A program made the position numbers and the translations under genes. From Antarctobacter heliothermus (GTDB lineage: Bacteria; Pseudomonadota; Alphaproteobacteria; Rhodobacterales; Rhodobacteraceae): a stretch of 64,000 nucleotides of DNA. Numbering within the stretch: the first letter of the stretch is position 1; the number at the start of each line of letters is the position of its first letter. The DNA is taken from NCBI RefSeq assembly GCF_002237555.1, contig NZ_CP022540.1:3849001-3913000 (forward strand). The letters are read 5' to 3'. This document shows positions 1 to 10,093 of this stretch, one piece after another. The notes beneath the pieces are model-generated. The model was not told the origin of the DNA, made no database searches, and saw only the letters and a program-made list of their open reading frames with translations.

Positions 1-1435
1 GCGCAGGCCCCTTGGCGGTGCGCAGTTCTTCGCGGATTCGTTCGAACACCAGCACGTTGGCGTCAACGGCCATACCCACGGTCAAGACGATCCCCGCGAT
101 GCCCGGCAAGGTCAGCGTGGCCCCGATCAGCGACAGCAGGCCAAAGATCAGCGCGATGTTGAGGATCAGCGCGATATTGGCAAAGATCCCGAACAAGCCA
201 TAGCTGAGCGCCATGAACACCAGCACCGCGACAAAGGCCACCATCGTGGCGATCTTGCCCGCGTCGATGCTGTCCTGCCCCAGTTCCGGGCCGATTGTGC
301 GTTCTTCAAGGAACACCATCTTGGCAGGCAGCGCGCCCGCGCGCAGCAGAACCGCCAGATGGGTCGATTCCTCGACCGTAAAGTTACCGGTGATGATGCC
401 CGATCCGCCGGGAATATGGCTTTGGATGACCGGGGCGCTGATCACCTCGTTGTCCAGCACGATGGCAAACGGAGAGCCGATGTTGTTGGCTGTATAGTCG
501 CCGAACTTGCGCGCGCCTGACGGGTTGAAGTTGAAATTCACCGCCGGGCGGCCGTTCTGGTCAAAGGCGGGCTGCGCGTTGGTCAGTTCCTCACCTGTGA
601 CCACAGGGGCCTGTTCGAGGACATAAAACACGCCTTCATCGTCCAGCGCAGGCACCAGTTCATTACCCGCACCCGGGCGTTCGCTGGCATCCGTGGTCCG
701 GCTGATGACCGGCTGAAAGGTCAGCTGCGCGGTTGTGCCGATGATGGCCTTGAGTTCCGCGGCCGATCCAATGCCGGGCACCTGAATCAGGATACGGTCA
801 TAGCCTTGTCTCTGGATCGTTGGTTCGCGCGTTCCGACCTCGTCGATACGGCGGCGAATGATCTCAAGGCTTTGCTGCATGGTGCGGTTGTCCATGGCCT
901 GCTGTTCGGCCTCGGACAGGGACACGACGATCACGTCGTCCTCGCCCCGCACAACAATGTCGGTGGACCCGGCCCCCGTCAGCGAGACAACCGGCTGCGC
1001 CAATCCGCGCACCAGTTCCATCGCCCGGTCAATGCCGCCGGCTTCTGAAATCTTGACCCGCAGTTCACCCTTAGTGGCAGAAGGTTGCAGGCGAATGGTG
1101 CCCACAGTGTCGCGCGCATCGCGCAGCACATCCCGCACTTCGGGCCAAAGCGCCTCCATGCGGGCCTCGTAGACTTCTACTACCTGAACCTCGGCCAACA
1201 GATGCGCGCCGCCGCGCAGGTCCAGCCCAAGGTTCACTAGCCCCGAAGGCAGGAACGACGGCCAAGTGGCCGCCGCGTCCCGATTTTCGGTTGTGTCGAA
1301 TCCTGCATCAATCGCCTTTACGGCGTCATTGTGGGTTTCCACCCGGTTGTAAAAGACGTTTGGCGTGGCAAGGATCAGGCCGACCGCGACGGTCATCCAG
1401 ATCAGCACGCGTTTCCAGAGATCGACCTGCAGCAT
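1..1435 (-). CDS. secD: SecD, protein translocase subunit (3' end cut by window edge)
   Basis: SecD is the inner-membrane Sec auxiliary subunit that, with SecF, uses the proton-motive force to drive late steps of protein export. About 478 residues are present. There is an N-terminal membrane segment (residues about 7-24), then the periplasmic P1 region with LGLDLRGGAHLL, then the hydrophobic RND-like region with GIAGIVLTVGMAVDANVLVFERIREE-type residues, including the conserved Asp of TM4. The last transmembrane helices lie beyond position 1, where secF is expected. The ATG at 1433-1435 follows the yajC stop by 6 bp, so the two are one yajC-secD transcript. Identity is clear from the sequence; the missing C-terminus cannot be judged. 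Confidence 0.95.
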   Translation of the reverse strand, partial: MLQVDLWKRVLIWMTVAVGLILATPNVFYNRVETHNDAVKAIDAGFDTTENRDAAATWPSFLPSGLVNLGLDLRGGAHLLAEVQVVEVYEARMEALWPEVRDVLRDARDTVGTIRLQPSATKGELRVKISEAGGIDRAMELVRGLAQPVVSLTGAGSTDIVVRGEDDVIVVSLSEAEQQAMDNRTMQQSLEIIRRRIDEVGTREPTIQRQGYDRILIQVPGIGSAAELKAIIGTTAQLTFQPVISRTTDASERPGAGNELVPALDDEGVFYVLEQAPVVTGEELTNAQPAFDQNGRPAVNFNFNPSGARKFGDYTANNIGSPFAIVLDNEVISAPVIQSHIPGGSGIITGNFTVEESTHLAVLLRAGALPAKMVFLEERTIGPELGQDSIDAGKIATMVAFVAVLVFMALSYGLFGIFANIALILNIALIFGLLSLIGATLTLPGIAGIVLTVGMAVDANVLVFERIREELRTAKGPA

Positions 1436-1441
1436 CCGGGA

Positions 1442-1729
1442 TCAGCTTTCTGCTGGTTCAGTTTTCGACAGAACCTGCGCGATGGTCGCCTTGACCACAC
1501 GGACTTTGACGCCCTCGGCGATCTCGACTTCGATTTCCTTGTCGTCCTTGACCTTGACGACCTTGCCGATCAACCCGCCCTGGGTCACGACCTGATCACC
1601 GCGGCGAACCGCCGCGACCATGTTCTGATGCTGCTTCATCTTCTTTTGCTGCGGGCGGATCAGCAAAAAATACATGATCGCGAAGATCAGGATGAGCGGA
1701 AGAAATTGGCCGATTGCGCTTGCGTCCAT
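1442..1729 (-). CDS. yajC: YajC, Sec translocon accessory protein
   Basis: Small single-pass inner-membrane protein that associates with SecDF. The 95-residue protein has one N-terminal hydrophobic helix (FLPLILIFAIMYFLLI) followed by RPQQKKMKQHQNM and the basic/beta C-terminal domain with GDQVVTQGGLIGKV, all typical of YajC. I chose the ATG at 1727-1729, preceded by AGGAG about 9 bases upstream, over an upstream in-frame Met at 1762 that would add 11 unrelated residues. It lies directly upstream of secD on the same strand, the usual yajC-secD-secF order. Confidence 0.95.
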   Translation of the reverse strand: MDASAIGQFLPLILIFAIMYFLLIRPQQKKMKQHQNMVAAVRRGDQVVTQGGLIGKVVKVKDDKEIEVEIAEGVKVRVVKATIAQVLSKTEPAES

Positions 1730-1936
1730 TTGGGATGCTCCTGTTGAATTAAGACGGGGCACCCCCCGCGAAAGCTGGCCGGAACCTATGCGCGGCGCTG
1801 GTCAGATGCAAGGCGGGGCAGAGCCATGAACCGCATTGACGGAAAGGTGACTTTGTCGCGGCAGGATACGGTGCAGAAACAGGCCCGGGATCACGCGGGC
1901 GATTGCCCGCTGGCATAAGCCGGATCGGAACAGACG

Positions 1937-2623
1937 ATGCTCAAGACCATTCCAACCCTTGGACACAGGATTGCTCTGACGCTTGGTGGCCTCTGGCTGG
2001 CGCTGTGCCAACCCGATCCAGCGCGGGCCGAGGATGAACCCGCCATCGGGCGGCTCAACACCGCAGGCTATCGCACCTCCGAGATGTGCACCGCCACGCT
2101 GATCGCCCCCGACCGCGCGCTGACCGCCGCCCATTGCGTCACCCGGCCAGAGGATGGCTATCTCAAACGCCTCACCGACATGGTCTTTGTCGCGGGCTGG
2201 AACGGCAGCAGCCACAGCGGCGCGTCCCGGATCAAGGCGGTGCATGTGCATCCAAAGGCGTTTTCAGGCGGTCAGTTCGACCTGCGCCACGACATCGCCG
2301 TCGTTGACCTGAACGAACCGCTTGCCCCCGCGCCGCTGCCCATCGGCTCCATCGCCCTGCCCGGCCCGCTGACGTTGATGGGATATCGCCGTTCACGGCC
2401 CCACCGGCTGACGGTCACACCACTGTGCTACGGGACCGAAACTAGCAGCATCTGGCGCATCGCCTGCCGGGTCGAACCGGGGCAAAGCGGCGGCCCGGTG
2501 CTGATTGGGAACGGCGCAGCCCGCCGCATCGTTGGCGTCATCGTCGCCGTCACCCGCGACGAAGAGGCGCTGGTTGTGCCTGTGGACGACTGGCTGCGGC
2601 GACAAATTGCGCCAACCCGTTGA
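1937..2623 (+). CDS. Secreted trypsin-like serine protease (S1 family)
   Basis: The 228-residue protein starts with a Sec-type signal peptide ending near ALCQPDPARA (about residue 31). The mature part carries a complete S1 catalytic triad: His66 in LTAAHC, Asp119 in RHDIAVVDL and Ser184 in GQSGGPV. Cysteines at 51 and 67 could form the usual disulfide beside the active-site His. It should be an exported periplasmic or extracellular endopeptidase; its substrate cannot be told. It lies alone between yajC (divergent) and serS (same strand, 90 bp downstream). A short hairpin (6-bp arms, GATT loop, 1895-1910) lies in its upstream region. The family call is secure; the role is unknown. Confidence 0.88.
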   Translation: MLKTIPTLGHRIALTLGGLWLALCQPDPARAEDEPAIGRLNTAGYRTSEMCTATLIAPDRALTAAHCVTRPEDGYLKRLTDMVFVAGWNGSSHSGASRIKAVHVHPKAFSGGQFDLRHDIAVVDLNEPLAPAPLPIGSIALPGPLTLMGYRRSRPHRLTVTPLCYGTETSSIWRIACRVEPGQSGGPVLIGNGAARRIVGVIVAVTRDEEALVVPVDDWLRRQIAPTR

Positions 2624-2713
2624 GCGCGCGCCCAAAGACCCGCCGCCCCTCTACCGTCCTGCGGTAAGATCGGGCATAACCGGCCCGACTCAACTGACCT
2701 TTGGAGTGAAGTG

Positions 2714-4006
2714 ATGCACGACATCCGCGCCATTCGCGAAAATCCTGCCGCATGGGATGCGGCCCTCTCGCGCCGTGGGCTGGAACCGATGTCGCCATCC
2801 GTGCTGGACCTCGACGCCGCCCGCCGCGCAGCGATCACCGCCGCCGAGGTGGCACAGGCCGAACAGAACCGCGCCTCCAAAGAGGTCGGGAAGGCCAAGG
2901 CCAGCGGTGATGAGGCCGAATTTGAACGGCTGCGCGCCCTCGTCGGTCAGAAAAAGGCCGAAGTGGCCGAGATGCAGGACAAGGCCAAGACGCTGGACAG
3001 CCAGCTGACTGACTTGCTCATGGGCATCCCCAACCTGCCGCACCCGGATGTGCCCGACGGCGCGGACGAGGATGACAATGTCGAGATCCACCGCTGGGGC
3101 ACGCCCCGCACCTTCGATTTCGCCCCCAAAGAGCACTACGACCTCGACGGTGTGAAACCGGGCATGGACTTTGAGACCGCCGCCAAACTGTCCGGCGCGC
3201 GTTTTGTCGTGTTGTCCGGCGCCGTGGCCCGCATCCACCGCGCGCTGGCGCAGTTCATGCTCGACACCCATGTCGAGGACAACGGCCTGACAGAGACATG
3301 GACCCCGGTCCTTGTCCGCCCGGAAATGATGTATGGCACCGGCCAACTACCGAAATTCGGCGAAGACAGCTATGAGACCACCAACGGCTGGTGGCTGATC
3401 CCCACCTCCGAGGTGACGCTCACGAATATCGTCAACGGCCTCGTGGTCGAAGAGGGCTATTTGCCCCGCCGCTACGTCGCCCATTCGCAATGCTTCCGGT
3501 CCGAGGCAGGCAGCGCCGGCCGCGACACCGCCGGGATGCTGCGCCAGCACCAGTTCGAAAAGGTCGAGATGGTCTCGATCACCAAACCCGAAAACAGCCT
3601 TGCGGAACACGACCGAATGACCGGCTGCGCACAGGGTATCCTTGAACGGCTGGGCCTGCCCTACCGCACCGTCGCGCTGTGCACCGGCGACATGGGCTTT
3701 GGCGCGCAACGCACCCATGACATCGAGGTGTGGCTGCCGGGTCAGAACTCCTACCGTGAGATCAGCTCTGTGTCGGTCTGCGGTGACTTTCAGGCGCGGC
3801 GCATGAATGCCCGCTTCAAACCCACCGAAGGCGGCAAGCCGGAGTTTGTCCACACCCTGAACGGATCGGGGCTGGCCGTGGGCCGGTGCCTGATCGCGGT
3901 GCTGGAAAACGGCCAGCAGGCGGATGGATCGGTCGACCTGCCAGAGGTTCTGCACCCCTATCTGCGTGGCCGCACCCGCCTGACTGCGGAGGGTACTCTG
4001 GTATGA
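2714..4006 (+). CDS. serS: Seryl-tRNA synthetase
   Basis: Class II aminoacyl-tRNA synthetase charging tRNA-Ser (and tRNA-Sec if present) with serine. The 430-residue protein has the N-terminal antiparallel coiled-coil tRNA arm (residues about 30-105, rich in Ala/Glu/Lys), then the catalytic core with [21 protein letters not shown] (motif 2) and [15 protein letters not shown] (motif 3). An ATG at 2714 with GGAG at 2703-2706 is the better start; a GTG one codon upstream is possible. The downstream gene overlaps its stop (ATGA), so they are coupled. Confidence 0.97.
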   Translation: MHDIRAIRENPAAWDAALSRRGLEPMSPSVLDLDAARRAAITAAEVAQAEQNRASKEVGKAKASGDEAEFERLRALVGQKKAEVAEMQDKAKTLDSQLTDLLMGIPNLPHPDVPDGADEDDNVEIHRWGTPRTFDFAPKEHYDLDGVKPGMDFETAAKLSGARFVVLSGAVARIHRALAQFMLDTHVEDNGLTETWTPVLVRPEMMYGTGQLPKFGEDSYETTNGWWLIPTSEVTLTNIVNGLVVEEGYLPRRYVAHSQCFRSEAGSAGRDTAGMLRQHQFEKVEMVSITKPENSLAEHDRMTGCAQGILERLGLPYRTVALCTGDMGFGAQRTHDIEVWLPGQNSYREISSVSVCGDFQARRMNARFKPTEGGKPEFVHTLNGSGLAVGRCLIAVLENGQQADGSVDLPEVLHPYLRGRTRLTAEGTLV

Positions 4007-4704
4007 GTCGACTCTGGGCCCTCCTCTGCCTGCTTGCGGCGGTCAGTTTTGCGGCCTCGCCCTGGCTCGCCCCCGGTTTCAACGGCTTCGAGCCGTCGCA
4101 ATTCCCTGTGCCGCTTGAGGATCCGCCGGTGCAGCCCGCCGGATATGCCTTTGCAATCTGGGGCCTGATCTATGTCTGGTTGATCGTCGGCACAGGCTTT
4201 GGCCTGCTCCGACGCGGCGACGACATCGATTGGGCGCCAATGCGGAAACCGCTGTTTGTCAGCCTTGCAGTGGGCACGACTTGGCTGCCGGTGGCACAGC
4301 TGTCCCCGGTGTTGGCCACTGTGCTGATCTGGATCATGCTGGCCAGCGCGCTGGTCGCGCTCAGCCGGGTCGGCGATACCGACCGCTGGCTGCAAGAGGG
4401 GCCAGTTGCGGTCTACGCCGGATGGCTGACGGCGGCCTCTTGTGTGGCGCTTGGCGTTCTGATCGGCGGCTATGGCTGGATGCCGCCCACCCCGGCGGCG
4501 CTGCTGTCGCTGGCATTGTGCATGGCGCTGTCGGTGACAGTCCAATACCGTCTGCACCGCGCCCCGGAATACGGCATCACCGTGATCTGGGCCTTGGTGG
4601 GTGTGGTGGTCGCCAATTGGCAGCCGTTCAACGCCGCAGTCACCTTGCTGGCGCTGGTGGCCATGATCGCCATCCTCGGCGTGCGCGCCACCGATACAGA
4701 GTAA
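4003..4704 (+). CDS. Multi-pass membrane protein, TspO/MBR-like (tentative)
   Basis: A 233-residue hydrophobic protein with roughly six to seven membrane segments. The stretch [19 protein letters not shown] resembles the PPGWVFPIVW region of TspO/MBR (tryptophan-rich sensory) proteins, and [16 protein letters not shown] supports a distant relation, but I would not call it TspO outright. The start is the ATG at 4003 that overlaps the serS stop (ATGA). An upstream in-frame Met at 3886 lies inside serS and precedes a non-hydrophobic stretch, so I rejected it. Coupling to serS suggests steady expression, not a shared pathway. A weak hairpin followed by TTTT (4722-4738) could end the transcript. 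Confidence 0.7.
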   Translation: MSRLWALLCLLAAVSFAASPWLAPGFNGFEPSQFPVPLEDPPVQPAGYAFAIWGLIYVWLIVGTGFGLLRRGDDIDWAPMRKPLFVSLAVGTTWLPVAQLSPVLATVLIWIMLASALVALSRVGDTDRWLQEGPVAVYAGWLTAASCVALGVLIGGYGWMPPTPAALLSLALCMALSVTVQYRLHRAPEYGITVIWALVGVVVANWQPFNAAVTLLALVAMIAILGVRATDTE

Positions 4705-4769
4705 CAGAACAACGCTGAACACGCGCGCGAGCGCGATTTTAATCTAGGTCATTATCCACGAAAGGTTTT

Positions 4770-5129
4770 ATGATGCGCGCCCTTCTACTCTCTGCCTGCC
4801 TGCTTGCTACACCGTTGATCGCTCAGGAAAACCTGAACCACGAAGGCAGCGTCGGCATTGCGGGTCGTTACACCGTCGAGGGAATCAACCCAGACCGTTC
4901 CGCCTACAACGGCACACTGGAGATGACACAGGACGGCGACCTGTATCGGATCGTCTGGACGATCGCCGGTCAGCGCTACACTGGCCAAGGCAGGCTAGAG
5001 GGCCGTGTGCTGACCATCAACTGGGACGGAGACAGCACCCCGGTGGTCTATGTCGTGATGCCGAATGGCGCGCTGCACGGCACATGGTCCGATGGCTATG
5101 CGCTGGAACGGTTGCAGCCACAGCGCTAG
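4770..5129 (+). CDS. Small exported protein of unknown function
   Basis: A 119-residue protein with a clear signal peptide (MMRALLLSACLLATPLIAQ; cleavage after about residue 19). The mature part is short, beta-rich and Tyr/Gly-rich (GRYTVEGINP, GDLYRIVWTIAGQRYTGQG, HGTWSDGYALERLQP), as in small lipocalin-like or one-sheet periplasmic domains. Similar proteins in Rhodobacteraceae are sometimes labelled fibronectin-binding, without support I can see. It may start at the second ATG (4773); both follow an AAAGG about 6-9 bases upstream. No operon partner. Confidence 0.7.
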   Translation: MMRALLLSACLLATPLIAQENLNHEGSVGIAGRYTVEGINPDRSAYNGTLEMTQDGDLYRIVWTIAGQRYTGQGRLEGRVLTINWDGDSTPVVYVVMPNGALHGTWSDGYALERLQPQR

Positions 5130-5212
5130 GGCTGTTTGCCACCAATTCGGGCTGTTCTGCGATGCCACATCCCGGATTGGCGAAAGACGGTTTTGCGCAC
5201 TGAGCCACCCGG

Positions 5213-5953
5213 TTACTTCAGCGCCTCAATCGTGATGCCCTGTTCAAGCTTTAGCAATTGGGCGTCCCGCAGTCCCTCCCAGTCATCAGCATTTGCGCCG
5301 CCTTGGCGCAACGCCGGGGCTGTTAATCCCATTGGTGTCAAATCTTCAGCCTGAAGGATCAACATCTCTTGGCGGGGGGCGTCCTCTGGCACATAGGCAA
5401 ATCGTGACCAAATATAATCTTTGGGCACGGGGAAACCTCGTTCGTTCGCAAAGCTGTAGTAGCGTCCTGAATCTGTCCCCGGCAAGCCGTTGGGAACCAG
5501 CCAGTGACGACGGGCCGGATCAGCATCCACATAGAAATCCAAAGGTCCGATGCGTATCGCTCGCGGCGCTGCGGAATAATCGTAAGCTCCCTCAATTTCA
5601 GGCAGTATCGATTCAAATTGAACGTTGATCAGGGATCGTGTTGTGCCATCCGGATGCGACGCCGCAAATATGTATTGTTCGGCTTCAACCGTGCCATAGA
5701 GAATAAATCTATGGGCACCTAGATATTCATACTCTGGTGGAAAAGTGATGCGCGCTGATGGATGCTCATAAGACGTAAGCGTGTTGCCGTCGACAGTGCG
5801 CTTCAAACCTTCCATGCTCGCTTCTGACGTGAACCGCCCGGGATGGCTATAATTGATCTTGTAGATGGCGTAGCCAACGGCACCTGCAATCCCAAGAGCA
5901 AAGAGAGCCGTGGATATAAAAATCCACTTTTTCACTATCCTGCCCCTACTCAT
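5213..5953 (-). CDS. Membrane-anchored protein of unknown function
   Basis: A 246-residue protein with one N-terminal membrane segment (WIFISTALFALGIAGAVGYAIY) and a soluble, probably periplasmic C-terminal domain containing HPSARITFPPEYEYLG, GPLDFYVDADPARRHWLVP and SRFAYVPEDAPRQEMLILQ. I do not recognise a family. I chose ATG 5953 because it puts the short basic stretch MSRGRIVKK directly before the helix. Starts at 5992 (ATG) and 6007 (TTG) would add up to 18 residues. GC content and codon use look slightly lower than in the flanking housekeeping genes. It sits alone, convergent with the gene at 4770-5129. Confidence 0.65.
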   Translation of the reverse strand: MSRGRIVKKWIFISTALFALGIAGAVGYAIYKINYSHPGRFTSEASMEGLKRTVDGNTLTSYEHPSARITFPPEYEYLGAHRFILYGTVEAEQYIFAASHPDGTTRSLINVQFESILPEIEGAYDYSAAPRAIRIGPLDFYVDADPARRHWLVPNGLPGTDSGRYYSFANERGFPVPKDYIWSRFAYVPEDAPRQEMLILQAEDLTPMGLTAPALRQGGANADDWEGLRDAQLLKLEQGITIEALK

Positions 5954-6345
5954 TAAAATCTCGCCGTCCGGCACGGTGGAACTAGTGACCATCTCCGCGG
6001 TATTCAATCCACAGGGCGGCCAGTGTGCAGCCGTGGTCCTGCCAAGTTTGCGGCCTTATTGCGGGCCGGAACTCTCAACTCGTGCACACAACAGACACGG
6101 GGGGGAGAGGAGCAGACAGAACGGCAGCTTCGTTCATCTATCTGACCTTGCCATTTGCCGTGATAAAGGCCCGATCAGGGTCACAAAAGCATGACGTTCA
6201 AGTCAGTATCGCGCGACGGTCCACCCTCAGGCCGACACCCGCGCTGATCCTCAATCGTTAACAGAGTGTCAAAACGCCTCTGTAACCCATTGATTTGCAA
6301 CAGGCGACAGGCTGTCCACATGTGGACAGACCAAATTCCCCCGCC
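5954..6345. other. Non-coding stretch between der and the 5213-5953 gene
   Basis: Roughly 390 bp with no gene I can support. It contains the upstream region of the minus-strand gene ending at 5213 and the 3' flank of der. Short open frames here have no ribosome binding site and no recognisable protein. The only structured element I see is the 18-bp perfect palindrome at 6312-6329, listed separately. Confidence 0.5.
6312..6329. promoter_or_regulatory. 18-bp perfect palindrome downstream of der
   Basis: CTGTCCACATGTGGACAG is a perfect palindrome with no spacer, 17 bp past the der stop. It could fold as a cruciform or bind a dimeric protein. Each half (CTGTCCACA) differs from the DnaA-box consensus TTATCCACA at two positions. 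There is no T-run, so it does not look like an intrinsic terminator. Function unknown. Confidence 0.45.
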
Positions 6346-7818
6346 TCAGTCCTTCTTCGCCTGCAGCTTGCCCAGGTGCTTTTTCAAAGCGCCCGCATTC
6401 CGCTTTTTGCGGCCTTTGTAGGGGTTCTTGTCCCCCTGCCCGCGCATGGTCAGACGGATCGGCGTGCCCGGCATGTCAAAGTCTTCCCGCAAGGCATTCA
6501 CAAGGTATCGCGAATAACTCTCGGGCAGCTTGTCGGGATGCGAACACATCACCACAAACCCGGGCGGCCGCGTCTTTGCCTGCGTCATGTAGCGCAGCTT
6601 GATCCGGCGGCCCTGCGGCGCGGGGGGCGGATGCCTCTGCACCATACCCTCAAGCCAGCGGTTCAGCTGCGCCGTCGGCACGCGCCGGTTCCAGACCTCA
6701 TAGGCCTTCATCACCGCCGCTTGCAGTTTATCCAGCCCCTTGCCCGTCCGGGCCGAGATCGTCACCAAAGGCGCGCCCCGCAGTTGCGGCAGCACATGCT
6801 CAAACTGCTCGCGCAGCCAGCGCAGCTTGTCCTGCTTTTCGTCCTCGATGTCCCACTTGTTCACCGCAACCACAACCGCACGGCCCTCACGCTCGGCCAG
6901 ATCGGCGATCTTGAGGTCTTGAGTCTCGAACGGAATGGCCGCGTCCAGCAGGACCACAACAACCTCAGCGAATTTCACCGCCCGGATGCCGTCGGACACC
7001 GATAGTTTCTCCAGCTTTTCCTGAACCTTTGCGCGCCGCCGCATCCCGGCGGTGTCAAAGACACGGACGGGCACACCGCCCCAGTCCATCTGAACAGAAA
7101 TCGCGTCACGGGTGATCCCCGCCTCCGGTCCGGTCAGCAACCGGTCTTCGCCCAGAATCGCATTGACCAGCGTCGACTTGCCCGCGTTGGGACGTCCGAC
7201 AACCGCCACCTGCAGCGGTTTGTCCCGGGTCGGCGCGCGAACAACATCTTCGCCCTCTTCCGCCTCTTCGTCCGTCAGAACGATCTCGGTTTCCGGCGCT
7301 TCGGACAGGGCACGGGCCTCGAACTCTTCCGACAGGGGCAACAGCATCGAATACAGATCGTGCATGCCCTCACCATGTTCTGCCGAGAGGCGCACAGGCT
7401 CACCCAGACCCAGCGCATAGGCCTCGATCACGCCAGAATCCGCTGCCGATCCTTCGCCCTTGTTGGCGGCAAGGATCACATGCTTCGCCCGCTTGCGCAG
7501 GATCTCGGCAAAGACCTGATCGTCCGGCAGGACACCGGCGCGCGCGTCGATCATAAACAGGCAGACATCAGCCTCATCGACCGCACGTTCGGTCAGCCGA
7601 CGCATCCGCGCGGGCAGCGACTCGTCGGTCTCATTTTCCAGACCGGCGGTGTCGATCACGGTGAATCGCAGATCCACCAGCCGCGCCTCCCCTTCACGCA
7701 GGTCGCGGGTCACGCCCGGCTGGTCATCAACCAGTGCAAGACGCCGCCCCACAAGGCGGTTGAACAGGGTCGACTTGCCCACATTGGGGCGGCCGACAAT
7801 GGCAAGTGAGAAGGACAT
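6346..7818 (-). CDS. der: Ribosome biogenesis GTPase Der (EngA)
   Basis: Essential double-GTPase needed for 50S ribosomal subunit maturation. The 490-residue protein has two G domains, each with its own P-loop (GRPNVGKS near residue 10; GRPNAGKS in the second), DxxG switches (DTAGLE, DTAGMR) and NKxD-type motifs (ANKGE in the first, NKWD in the second), then a KH-like C-terminal domain ending in a basic tail ([18 protein letters not shown]). I placed the start at ATG 7818, giving the standard [13 protein letters not shown]-terminus; the frame extends upstream to 7896 without homology. bamB is 215 bp upstream on the same strand. The first G-domain NKxD reads NKGE, a deviation that is common in Der G1. 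Confidence 0.96.
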   Translation of the reverse strand: MSFSLAIVGRPNVGKSTLFNRLVGRRLALVDDQPGVTRDLREGEARLVDLRFTVIDTAGLENETDESLPARMRRLTERAVDEADVCLFMIDARAGVLPDDQVFAEILRKRAKHVILAANKGEGSAADSGVIEAYALGLGEPVRLSAEHGEGMHDLYSMLLPLSEEFEARALSEAPETEIVLTDEEAEEGEDVVRAPTRDKPLQVAVVGRPNAGKSTLVNAILGEDRLLTGPEAGITRDAISVQMDWGGVPVRVFDTAGMRRRAKVQEKLEKLSVSDGIRAVKFAEVVVVLLDAAIPFETQDLKIADLAEREGRAVVVAVNKWDIEDEKQDKLRWLREQFEHVLPQLRGAPLVTISARTGKGLDKLQAAVMKAYEVWNRRVPTAQLNRWLEGMVQRHPPPAPQGRRIKLRYMTQAKTRPPGFVVMCSHPDKLPESYSRYLVNALREDFDMPGTPIRLTMRGQGDKNPYKGRKKRNAGALKKHLGKLQAKKD

Positions 7819-8032
7819 GGAGTGGCTCCGAAGATCAAGAGCGCGGCTTAACGCATTTTCCAGCCCAGTGAAAGAGGCACCGTCACGCCCCAGCACGCAT
7901 CGTTGCGCCCGGTTCAGACAAACGTCGTACGGCAGACAACATCAGAGGCCGCTCGACGCCCCGACCGAAGGCCAAAGTCACTTGGCCGAGACACACGGCG
8001 CACGCCGCAAGCGCGCACCTTTGAGTTACAGG

Positions 8033-9370
8033 TCAGCGAAAGGCGTGCAATACACCCTTGCGAGAAACGACATACAGCGTGCCTCCGGCCACCACCGGGC
8101 GGGTCGTGGCCCCACCGGGAATGGCAACTTCCTGCACCAATGCGCCATCCGCCGGGTTGAAGGCACGAATTTTCCCATCCGTACTGGCCACGATCAACCG
8201 CCCACCAGCCAGAACCGGCCCGTGGTTGGCAAATGACCCGTCGCGCCGACGGTTCGGATTGCGCTTGGGCTCATAGCCCGGCAGATCGCGTTTCCATATT
8301 TCTTGCCCGGTGTCGCTGTCCAGCCGCACCAGTTCATTAAGATCGGTCACAAAGAACACCGAATCGCCCGCCGGCCACATCGGGCCGAGCGCGCCGTGTT
8401 TCGCGGTCCACAACCGTTCGCCATTGTAGATCGACAGCGCCACAGAGCGACCCGCGTGGTTGGCCGCATAAACGCGATCCCCCGAGATCACCGGATCGCC
8501 GGTCACATCGTTGATACCCGCAATGGTGAACCCGTTGCGCCGACCTAGCAGTTCGGCATTCCAAACCCGCAGCCCCCCCTGACGGAACGCGCCAGAGACC
8601 GCGCCGGTGCCAAAGGCAAAGACCACATATTTATCGTTGACCGCAGGCGCAGGGGCCCCGGCAATGTTATTGAAATTGTCACCGCTGTCGAATTGCCAGC
8701 GCACCCGACCATCACCCGCCTCGATCGCCCAGGCGGTGCTGTCGCCCGAAATTACATAGACCAGGCCGTCTCGATAGCTGGGCGCGCCGGTGGCGGTGTT
8801 GTTCAGATCCTGTTCCCACAGCATCTGGCCGCTGGCCGGGTCCAGAGCGGTCAGCATTCCAAAACCGGAAGAAACAAACAGCTTTCCATCGCCATAGGCC
8901 AGACCGCCGCCTTGCCCCTCGGGGGCCTTGTCCCGTTGCGGGACAAGCGCCTTGCTCCACAGTGCCTGACCAGCGGTCGAGGTCGCGCGCACCTGATGGT
9001 TCGCGTCCATGGTGAAGATCCGTCCGCCCGCCACTATGGGGTCGGCGTTAAGCCGGGTCTTGCGCCCGTCGCCCGCGCCGATCGGCACAGAAAACAGCGG
9101 CGAAAGCGCCGCGCCAAGCGACGCATTGGTGATCCGCACATGGGGGGATACCGGGCTTTGCGCCCAGTCGGCATTTGTCACTGTTGCAGGGGCCGAAAAG
9201 CTACGCGCCTGCGGACCTGCGGCCTCAGCCGGCGTGCCCTCTTCGGCGTAGTTGCCGCTAAGCACATCGCGGACGTTCAGCCGGTCACCCGGCAGGATCG
9301 GCTCGCGTTCAGCGCAACTGGCCAGCGCAAGCGCGGCCAGCGGGAACAGCAGAGAGGTCTTGCGCAGCAT
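8033..9370 (-). CDS. bamB: BamB-like PQQ-type beta-propeller lipoprotein
   Basis: Outer-membrane protein assembly factor: the BamB lipoprotein scaffolds BamA in the BAM complex on the periplasmic side of the outer membrane. The 445-residue protein has a lipoprotein signal (lipobox LASC, lipidated Cys19) and repeated beta-propeller blades with the PQQ-repeat signature (GRIFTMDANHQVRA, GKLFVSSGFGMLTALDPASG, GLVYVISGDSTAWAI, DRVYAANHAGRSVAL, GRLIVASTDGKIRAFNP). It is somewhat longer than enterobacterial BamB (about 390). The neighbours der and a YfgM-like gene give the conserved yfgM-bamB-der block. ATG 9370 follows AAAGGGG. Confidence 0.88.
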   Translation of the reverse strand: MLRKTSLLFPLAALALASCAEREPILPGDRLNVRDVLSGNYAEEGTPAEAAGPQARSFSAPATVTNADWAQSPVSPHVRITNASLGAALSPLFSVPIGAGDGRKTRLNADPIVAGGRIFTMDANHQVRATSTAGQALWSKALVPQRDKAPEGQGGGLAYGDGKLFVSSGFGMLTALDPASGQMLWEQDLNNTATGAPSYRDGLVYVISGDSTAWAIEAGDGRVRWQFDSGDNFNNIAGAPAPAVNDKYVVFAFGTGAVSGAFRQGGLRVWNAELLGRRNGFTIAGINDVTGDPVISGDRVYAANHAGRSVALSIYNGERLWTAKHGALGPMWPAGDSVFFVTDLNELVRLDSDTGQEIWKRDLPGYEPKRNPNRRRDGSFANHGPVLAGGRLIVASTDGKIRAFNPADGALVQEVAIPGGATTRPVVAGGTLYVVSRKGVLHAFR

Positions 9371-9436
9371 TCAAATGCCCCTTTCGTCACCTGCCGGGGT
9401 CCGACCCCCGGTCAAGAGCACCGCACGGTCGCGGGC

Positions 9437-10093
9437 TCAGTTGGCCGGGGCGTCCCCGCCCAGTGCCACAATCAGTTGCGAAGCGCGTCGGCGCAAGCCC
9501 TGCGTTGCTTCGCTGTCCTCGGCCAGTGCTTGCAGGCGCGTCAATGCCGCCTCAAGCGCACCCGTCTCGATCTCGATCAAGGCCAGTTGTTCCTCGGCCA
9601 ACAGGCGCAGCGGCTGACCGGGAACGGCCAGCGCCTCTAGTCCTGTGCGGCGCTCGTCCACGGACAGGACACCTGCGCCCCGGGTCAACGCCTTGTAGCT
9701 GGCGATCTGGCGGTAGATCGCCGGGATCTCTGAGTTCGCGGCCACGGCTTGCAGGCGGGCAACGGCCTCTGCATCGTTGTCGTCCCCGGCCTCTTCTGCG
9801 GCTGTCAGCAGGGCAAGCACCGCTGCGCCACCCGTCGTCGGGGCATCGACCTTGGCCAACGCCTCGATCCGCGAGGCGGCGTCTTCGCCCTCCAGCGCGG
9901 TCAGAATGCCGTCACCAAATACCTGGGCGCGCGCCTCTTCCGACGCAATGCGATACTCGCGGTACGCGGTGCCGCCGACGATCAAAAGCACGATCACCAC
10001 GCCAACCCAGCCCCACTTGCGCAGCGTCGCAAACAAACGGTCGCGTTTGACCTCTTCGGTCACTTCGTCGATGAAACTGTCAGCGTCGCTCAA
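9437..10093 (-). CDS. YfgM-like membrane-anchored TPR-type protein
   Basis: A 218-residue protein with one N-terminal membrane helix (WGWVGVVIVLLIVGGTAYREY, about residues 27-48) and an Ala/Leu/Glu-rich helical periplasmic part of the tetratricopeptide-like YfgM fold. E. coli YfgM contacts SecYEG and periplasmic chaperones; the same role here is inference from family and synteny with bamB-der. The start is TTG (10091-10093) with GGAGGGG 7 bases upstream. First gene of the block; its promoter must lie in the divergent region before 10458. Confidence 0.82.
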   Translation of the reverse strand: MSDADSFIDEVTEEVKRDRLFATLRKWGWVGVVIVLLIVGGTAYREYRIASEEARAQVFGDGILTALEGEDAASRIEALAKVDAPTTGGAAVLALLTAAEEAGDDNDAEAVARLQAVAANSEIPAIYRQIASYKALTRGAGVLSVDERRTGLEALAVPGQPLRLLAEEQLALIEIETGALEAALTRLQALAEDSEATQGLRRRASQLIVALGGDAPAN

